A stretch of DNA of 64,000 nt from an uncultured Clostridia bacterium (GTDB lineage: Bacteria; Bacillota; Clostridia; Oscillospirales; Acutalibacteraceae): positions 186,001 through 250,000 of the forward strand of contig CALEIS010000135.1 in NCBI GenBank assembly GCA_937877675.1, given 5' to 3'. Within the stretch, counting starts at the first letter, position 1; the number at the start of each line of letters is the position of its first letter. Both the position numbers and the translations under genes were made by a program. The notes beneath the pieces are model-generated. The model was not told the origin of the DNA. It ran no database searches and saw only the letters and a list, made by a program, of their open reading frames with translations. This document shows, one piece after another, positions 59,726 through 64,000 of the stretch.

Positions 59726-59946
59726 ACTAAATTTGAATAAAATAGTTTTGTCTTTTGGATGTAATTTTGAGCATCAATAGCATTACAAAACTCTTCCTCA
59801 TCAATCAAGTGTCCTTTATCATAAACTCTGACATAGTAACGCTTCTTTACAGGACTCGGCTCTCCAAGCCCATATCTTTTGAAAAAAGTTTTTGTTTTAT
59901 TGTCAGGTTCTCTATATTCTTCCTTTATAAAAGTTTCAAACTTCAT
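59722..59946 (-). CDS. hypothetical protein, 74 aa
   Basis: MKFETFIKEEYREPDNK; the start sits on the predicted transcription start; overlaps the ligase start by 4 nt. Unknown. Confidence 0.6.
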   Translation of the reverse strand: MKFETFIKEEYREPDNKTKTFFKRYGLGEPSPVKKRYYVRVYDKGHLIDEEEFCNAIDAQNYIQKTKLFYSNLV

Positions 59947-59952
59947 AAAACA

Positions 59953-59981
59953 ATTATAAGTTAGTTCTGATTATATTTCAA
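59953..59981 (-). promoter_or_regulatory. early promoter TTGAAA-17-TATAAT
   Basis: -35 TTGAAA 59976-59981, -10 TATAAT 59953-59958, spacer with AGAACTAACT. Leaderless for 59946 and the ligase. Confidence 0.7.
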
Positions 59982-60456
59982 TTCCATCTTTTCTAAGCAA
60001 CTCTTTACACTCTTCTACTAATGCTTTCCATTCAGGTGTAACATCATCAGGTACTGTATAAATTAGAGAATATTTCTTAGATAACGGATACCACTTGTTA
60101 AAATTATGTTCAAGTTCTTTATAATGTTCTTCGATAGATGTTTCAGGATGAACACTATGTCTTATTTCCGCAAGAAACATATGCCACTCTTCCATATATT
60201 TCACATATTCTTCCTCAGTTTTAGGAGGAGTAGAAATAATATCAGGTTCTTCATCCATCTCATAATCAGGGTCAATAATAAATCTTTCAATTTTATTATC
60301 CCAAATGAACAACTCATTATCAGATACAATCTCACCCTTATACCACGAATAACCATTTCCTACTACACAAAATAAATGGTCAAGTGCTTGCTGTCTAACA
60401 GGGAATAACTTAGGATATTCGTTATACATCCTTTGCAAAGTTCTTTCAGGCTTCAT
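59971..60456 (-). CDS. hypothetical acidic protein, 161 aa
   Basis: MKPERTLQRMYNEYPKLFPV; start on the predicted transcription start (TATAAT 60463-60468). Soluble, unknown. Confidence 0.65.
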   Translation of the reverse strand: MKPERTLQRMYNEYPKLFPVRQQALDHLFCVVGNGYSWYKGEIVSDNELFIWDNKIERFIIDPDYEMDEEPDIISTPPKTEEEYVKYMEEWHMFLAEIRHSVHPETSIEEHYKELEHNFNKWYPLSKKYSLIYTVPDDVTPEWKALVEECKELLRKDGIEI

Positions 60457-60462
60457 AAGTCA

Positions 60463-60491
60463 ATTATACATTATTTCTTTACTCAAAATCT
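60463..60491 (-). promoter_or_regulatory. early promoter, -10 TATAAT
   Basis: -10 TATAAT 60463-60468, -35 unclear. Leaderless for 60456. Confidence 0.4.
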
Positions 60492-60817
60492 TTCATCACT
60501 GCTTGAAAACTAAATTCCACCATTCTGAATTCGTTCTTAGCACTTTTCTGACTTTCTCTAACCTCACCTAAAATACGCTCATAATTCTTCATAAATTTCT
60601 CATACTTTTTAGGTGTAAGGTCATCAAAGGAAACATTCAGATTACAACGCTTATCACGTCCTTTTATAGGTTCTCCATCAAAAGTAATGTAAGGATAATG
60701 ATATTCAAAACCTACGAATAACCTACCACTTGCCATCAAGCGTAAGTACATGAAAATGTTCTCCTTCTTCAACTCCTCACGTTGCTGAAGTAGGAATGTC
60801 AATAATTGTTCTTTCAT
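60479..60817 (-). CDS. hypothetical protein, 112 aa
   Basis: Start ATG 60817 (MKEQLLTFLLQQREEL), overlapping the upstream stop by 4 nt. Helical. Unknown. Confidence 0.6.
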   Translation of the reverse strand: MKEQLLTFLLQQREELKKENIFMYLRLMASGRLFVGFEYHYPYITFDGEPIKGRDKRCNLNVSFDDLTPKKYEKFMKNYERILGEVRESQKSAKNEFRMVEFSFQAVMKDFE

Positions 60818-61230
60818 ACTGCTGAAGATTTGTAACCGTTCCATTCATCACCATCACGGCAAACACGGATAAGCATCATGTGAAGGAAATTATTCTCTCT
60901 TCTGAAATCAATTCCCTTGTAAGGTTCGCTATCAATCTTACCAATTTCACCATTTGCCAACTGAATAATTACATTGCCAATTTCTGCTGCAATCTCACAT
61001 CCCTTATCAGTCTTAAGCGCAGTCAACTTATCCATCTTCTCAAATGCACATTGGATGAACATTTCAGCCATCTGCTCAATGGTAAAACAATCAATACCTT
61101 CAATGACTTCACCCTTCTTATCAATGATTGTGAAATCCTCACCATCCTCTGACCATACAAATGCTTTTCTTGTCTTAGTGATTCTGATGTGGGAATTGGG
61201 TTTTACATTGTGTGTAGGAACGATTACCAT
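60814..61230 (-). CDS. hypothetical protein, 138 aa
   Basis: Start ATG 61230 (MVIVPTHNVKPNSHIR); the longer frame reads the -10 box. Leader about 22 nt. Unknown. Confidence 0.6.
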   Translation of the reverse strand: MVIVPTHNVKPNSHIRITKTRKAFVWSEDGEDFTIIDKKGEVIEGIDCFTIEQMAEMFIQCAFEKMDKLTALKTDKGCEIAAEIGNVIIQLANGEIGKIDSEPYKGIDFRRENNFLHMMLIRVCRDGDEWNGYKSSAV

Positions 61231-61258
61231 ATTTTTTTCTTTCTGTTGTAACAAGGAC

Positions 61259-61287
61259 AGTATACCACTTTTGTAGTATACTGTCAA
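61259..61287 (-). promoter_or_regulatory. early promoter TTGACA-17-TATACT
   Basis: -35 TTGACA 61282-61287, -10 TATACT 61259-61264. Palindromic GTATACTACAAAAGTGGTATAC spans the spacer and -10; a similar arrangement occurs at 58205, so an operator is possible. Confidence 0.8.
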
Positions 61288-61293
61288 GATTTT

Positions 61294-61812
61294 TTAGAAG
61301 TTTTCTGTAAAATTCTTATAATCTTCTTCTCTCTGTTTTCGTAGTTTATTCAGAAGTTCTCGCTGAGAAGAATAGTCATGGAGAGCTTTTATGTGATAGA
61401 ACATATGTCTGACGGTAGGTCTATTATCCAAGTTCAAGTTGTCACAAAAAAGCTCATCTTGAGATAACTTGTCTTCACCTCTGCAAACTTCCATGATGAA
61501 GTATGAAATGTGATGTTTATGAAAGTCGAGAGTATTTGTCTCAAGCCGTAAAATTTTAATACTTCTCTCAGGGTCTACTTTGTTCTTATCACCTTCCCAT
61601 AAATCATACATTGTTCTGATGTACTCATCGTCTTTACTTTCATTGCAGATAATGTCAAAACCGTAATCACCCTCTTTCTGAGTAAGCATGTCTTCACGCT
61701 TAATCGCTAATACCCAGTCAGAAAGTTTCTGAAACAATTCAGAAGGAGTGGGTTCAGAGGGAGGTGTTTCCTCCCCCTTTATTCCAAATAATTTCTTTAT
61801 CCAGTTGAACAT
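61294..61812 (-). CDS. hypothetical protein, 172 aa
   Basis: N-terminus MFNWIKKLFGIKGEETPPSE is an amphipathic, membrane-touching helix plus Pro linker; the rest is soluble and helical. Starts on the nadE stop. Unknown. Confidence 0.65.
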   Translation of the reverse strand: MFNWIKKLFGIKGEETPPSEPTPSELFQKLSDWVLAIKREDMLTQKEGDYGFDIICNESKDDEYIRTMYDLWEGDKNKVDPERSIKILRLETNTLDFHKHHISYFIMEVCRGEDKLSQDELFCDNLNLDNRPTVRHMFYHIKALHDYSSQRELLNKLRKQREEDYKNFTENF

Positions 61813-62906
61813 CAGTCTTTTACAAAGTTTGGAAGATAAGAGAAATCAGGCTGAGGCATCTGCACAATCTCCAACTTGAACTTATTCTGCTTATACTTCT
61901 TTCTAATCATCTCCTTGAACTCATCAGAACCCTCATTGAGACGAATGAACTTGTCAAGGTCAGCATAAGTGAAGCCTAAGCGTTCCTCATCAGACTGTGC
62001 TTGAAGACCATCAACAGGAGTCTTGTCAATCAAGTCTGTCATCAATGATACAACACTAATATTCAATACCTCAATGAGATACTTACCAAGTTCCTTAACT
62101 TCTGTTACAGTAAGACCTTGAAGAGGAGCATAAGCACCTGCATTATCTCCAAACTGGGTAGCGTAACCAACCATATCCTCAGAGAGATTGGAAGTATTAA
62201 TTACACGCCCATCTACGCACTGTCCAATAGCATGAAGCGTAGACATGCGAATACGTGCAGGAAGATTAATGTCCATGTCCTTTGTGGGATAGATACCGCT
62301 CTTAGAACGATTCTTGTAAATCTCATCAGTAATAGCAGATACACTTCCACCAATATTCACAGTAGTATGGCGAATATCAAGGATGTTACATACATCAATA
62401 CTATCTTGAATGTCAGACTGTTCACCTTGTGGCATCATTACACCATACACACGGTCTTTACCAAAGATTGCACAAAGAAGCATAGCAACTACTGTGCTAT
62501 CCTTACCACCACTAATACCAACAACAAAGTTCTTAGCATTAGTCTGCCAAGCCCACGTTTTCATGTGAGTCTCAATGTTTGCAAACGCCAACTGAGGCGT
62601 AAAATCATATTTCTTTTCCATAATCATATATTCTTTTTTCTTTTGTGAAGCCTTGAATAAATGCGTAAAATAAATCTCTGCTTGTTTTTCACTAATAATG
62701 CAGATTGTTTGCCAATCCCTAACCCTAAATTCTCGAACAATTGCGAACTTCCCATTCAAATTACCACCTTCATCAATAATTTGAAAAGGCTCATCTTCTG
62801 TAATGTTCAATTTCGCTAATGTCTTAGTGGAAACTTCAAGATAATCACTATCTTTCTTTATCCTCAGTTTAGAAATTTCAATCTTCTTTACCATTTGTGG
62901 AATCAT
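61812..62906 (-). CDS. nadE: NAD synthetase with extra N-terminal domain
   Basis: 364 aa. P-loop VVGISGGKDSTVVAMLL, NTSNLSEDMVGYATQFGD and KTPVDGLQAQSDEERLGFTY identify NH3-dependent NadE (NaAD to NAD). Usual length is about 270; here residues 1-95 form an additional small domain (AKLNITEDEPFQIIDEGG). It could instead be a separate gene fused in frame, with an internal start near MEKKYDFTP. Confidence 0.9.
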   Translation of the reverse strand: MIPQMVKKIEISKLRIKKDSDYLEVSTKTLAKLNITEDEPFQIIDEGGNLNGKFAIVREFRVRDWQTICIISEKQAEIYFTHLFKASQKKKEYMIMEKKYDFTPQLAFANIETHMKTWAWQTNAKNFVVGISGGKDSTVVAMLLCAIFGKDRVYGVMMPQGEQSDIQDSIDVCNILDIRHTTVNIGGSVSAITDEIYKNRSKSGIYPTKDMDINLPARIRMSTLHAIGQCVDGRVINTSNLSEDMVGYATQFGDNAGAYAPLQGLTVTEVKELGKYLIEVLNISVVSLMTDLIDKTPVDGLQAQSDEERLGFTYADLDKFIRLNEGSDEFKEMIRKKYKQNKFKLEIVQMPQPDFSYLPNFVKD

Positions 62907-63208
62907 TTTTTATGAATAAGTTTGTGAATAATAGCAGGTAAGATGAAGAATACGAATATTCCACCACCAATGATGCTAACAGGGATAATCGCAGTTTCAA
63001 AATGATAAATCAATCCCCAAATACTAAAACCAATGGCTGCAACGAATCCACACCATACAATAAGCAACAGAAGATACCCAAGCCATTCTGACAGGAAGTC
63101 ATCGTAATAATCGTCTTTACATTCCTTTATCAAATAGTGGATACCTGTAATTGGAAGAAACAACAGTAACAACCAATCCTTTATACAATTTTTAGTTTCC
63201 TTTCTCAT
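62903..63208 (-). CDS. membrane protein, 101 aa
   Basis: Three hydrophobic segments (WLLLLFLPITGIHYL, LGYLLLLIVWCGFVAAIGF, IPVSIIGGGIFVFFILP). Overlaps the nadE start by 4 nt. Unknown. Confidence 0.65.
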   Translation of the reverse strand: MRKETKNCIKDWLLLLFLPITGIHYLIKECKDDYYDDFLSEWLGYLLLLIVWCGFVAAIGFSIWGLIYHFETAIIPVSIIGGGIFVFFILPAIIHKLIHKK

Positions 63209-63212
63209 AACT

Positions 63213-63425
63213 TTACTTCTTCAATAGACTGATAATATTACTAAGGTGCATCTCAGCATCATCAATTACTTTCTTCAGACGAACAGCAGCATCCATAAGA
63301 CCCTCTTCATCTTCATTTTCATAAAGACGCTTAATGTTCTCTACTTCATCAAAGCCATCGACATCGTAAAATACACTGTCAAAGTCTTCAACACATTCTT
63401 CTAATTCAGGATGGTCAATTGCCAT
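63213..63425 (-). CDS. hypothetical acidic protein, 70 aa
   Basis: Start ATG 63425 (MAIDHPELEECVEDF); leader of about 23 nt. Very acidic coiled coil. Heads the nadE operon. Confidence 0.6.
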   Translation of the reverse strand: MAIDHPELEECVEDFDSVFYDVDGFDEVENIKRLYENEDEEGLMDAAVRLKKVIDDAEMHLSNIISLLKK

Positions 63426-63454
63426 AGTTATGTTTGTTTTATTTGTACAGGGGA

Positions 63455-63483
63455 AGTATATCACTTCCCCCTTGCTTTGTCAA
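63455..63483 (-). promoter_or_regulatory. early promoter TTGACA-17-TATACT
   Basis: -35 TTGACA 63478-63483, -10 TATACT 63455-63460. Symmetric GGGGAAGTGATATACTTCCCC around the -10 could be an operator. Confidence 0.78.
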
Positions 63484-63655
63484 GAGCTTTTCTTCCAAAA
63501 AGTCTACTATCTGTAAGTTTTCTGAAATACAAAGCAGTAGAGTGACATTTGAAAGTACACGTTTCGCTTCTCTTTTCTTCAAGAATATAATGGGTTACGA
63601 AAAACTTGATTTTTCGCCATTTTCGCCTAATCCATTTGGGTTTACGTTCTTTCAT
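63461..63655 (-). CDS. hypothetical basic protein, 64 aa
   Basis: MKERKPKWIRRKWRKIKFF: very basic, perhaps nucleic-acid binding. Its end overlaps the promoter at 63455. Unknown. Confidence 0.5.
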   Translation of the reverse strand: MKERKPKWIRRKWRKIKFFVTHYILEEKRSETCTFKCHSTALYFRKLTDSRLFGRKALDKARGK

Positions 63656-63657
63656 AA

Positions 63658-64000
63658 TTACAGATTCTCATCTATCGTTTCACGAATCGTCTCAAAGTTC
63701 TGCTTGAACTCCTGACCATTCTTGAAGTAAGGAACAAGTGCTGAGTTCTTTCCTACAAGGTCTGCTTCGTAAAGTTCATCCTCATAAGTCAGTTCTCCAT
63801 CCTCATTGAAGAAGATTCTGCACAGTCCCTTCTGTGACTTCTTACCACTAAAATCCTTGGGGTCTTTGAATACATGACGCTCTGCTTCCTCTACACTACA
63901 GTGCATAATGTCACCTTCGTAACCTTCATCATACCACTCTCTCGTAATGTACTTAGAATGAGTGCATTTGATAGCAACGGAGAACGTATCACGAGTGAAA
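63658..64000 (-). CDS. hypothetical protein, 5' end outside the window
   Basis: The open frame continues without a stop to the right edge (FTRDTFSVAIKCTHSKYITR visible upstream), so the ATG at 63906 is internal. C-terminus KQNFETIRETIDENL. Unknown. Confidence 0.6.
   Translation of the reverse strand, partial: FTRDTFSVAIKCTHSKYITREWYDEGYEGDIMHCSVEEAERHVFKDPKDFSGKKSQKGLCRIFFNEDGELTYEDELYEADLVGKNSALVPYFKNGQEFKQNFETIRETIDENL

Overview
The window is a contiguous piece of a large, AT-rich genome of a tailed phage with a T4-like head module. The evidence is a prohead protease, scaffold, T4-type major capsid protein and gp4-like head-completion nuclease, an M15 endolysin, five DNA methyltransferases, anaerobic ribonucleotide reductase, DNA ligase and NAD synthetase genes, more than 30 tRNA-type genes, and no cellular housekeeping genes. 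TAG is a sense codon here. At least ten genes are interrupted only by in-frame TAG, every gene end I checked is TAA or TGA, and the tRNA array contains a tRNA with anticodon CTA. The pattern resembles genetic code 15 (TAG = Gln) described in gut phages. The host cannot be fixed from sequence: most genes lack a clear Shine-Dalgarno, while early promoters have TTGACA/TATAAT boxes.

Layout. 1-8.2 kb: Mom-like modification gene (cut by the edge), small early genes, a TAG-recoded PKD/surface protein and a holin candidate. 8.3-24.1 kb: tRNA array on the minus strand, interrupted by three homing-type nucleases, by a block of small early genes (11.4-15.6 kb) and by a Ro60-like (TROVE plus vWA) gene at 17.4-18.9 kb. 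Between the tRNAs lie structured non-coding RNAs. Five share a 7-bp closing helix and the 5' motif AYACAGCAAAT; two of these fold as circularly permuted tRNA mimics, as bacterial YrlA (Y) RNAs do. 24.5-29.5 kb: head module. 29.6-31.7 kb: convergent restriction-nuclease/methyltransferase pair. 31.8-42 kb: candidate capsid-targeted internal proteins, gp4-like nuclease, endolysin, NrdG, phosphoesterase, ligase and nucleotidyltransferase. 42-45 kb: methyltransferase plus a split NrdD. 45-51.6 kb: TAG-rich tail/baseplate genes. 51.6-64 kb: methyltransferases, alarmone-hydrolase-like HD protein, DNA ligase, NadE and many small early genes.

Regulation. Two promoter classes are visible. Early: TTGACA, 17 nt, TATAAT, often with AGAACT or AGAATT in the spacer; in about 18 cases the expected start site falls 0-5 nt from the ATG, implying leaderless mRNAs. 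Late: a T4-like TATAAATA-type box about 10-20 nt before structural, internal-protein and homing-nuclease genes. Recoded genes mostly carry late boxes, suggesting that TAG readthrough separates late from early expression. The Ro60-like gene within the tRNA/Y-like RNA array looks like a phage-borne Ro60-Y RNA system and is the most unusual feature.
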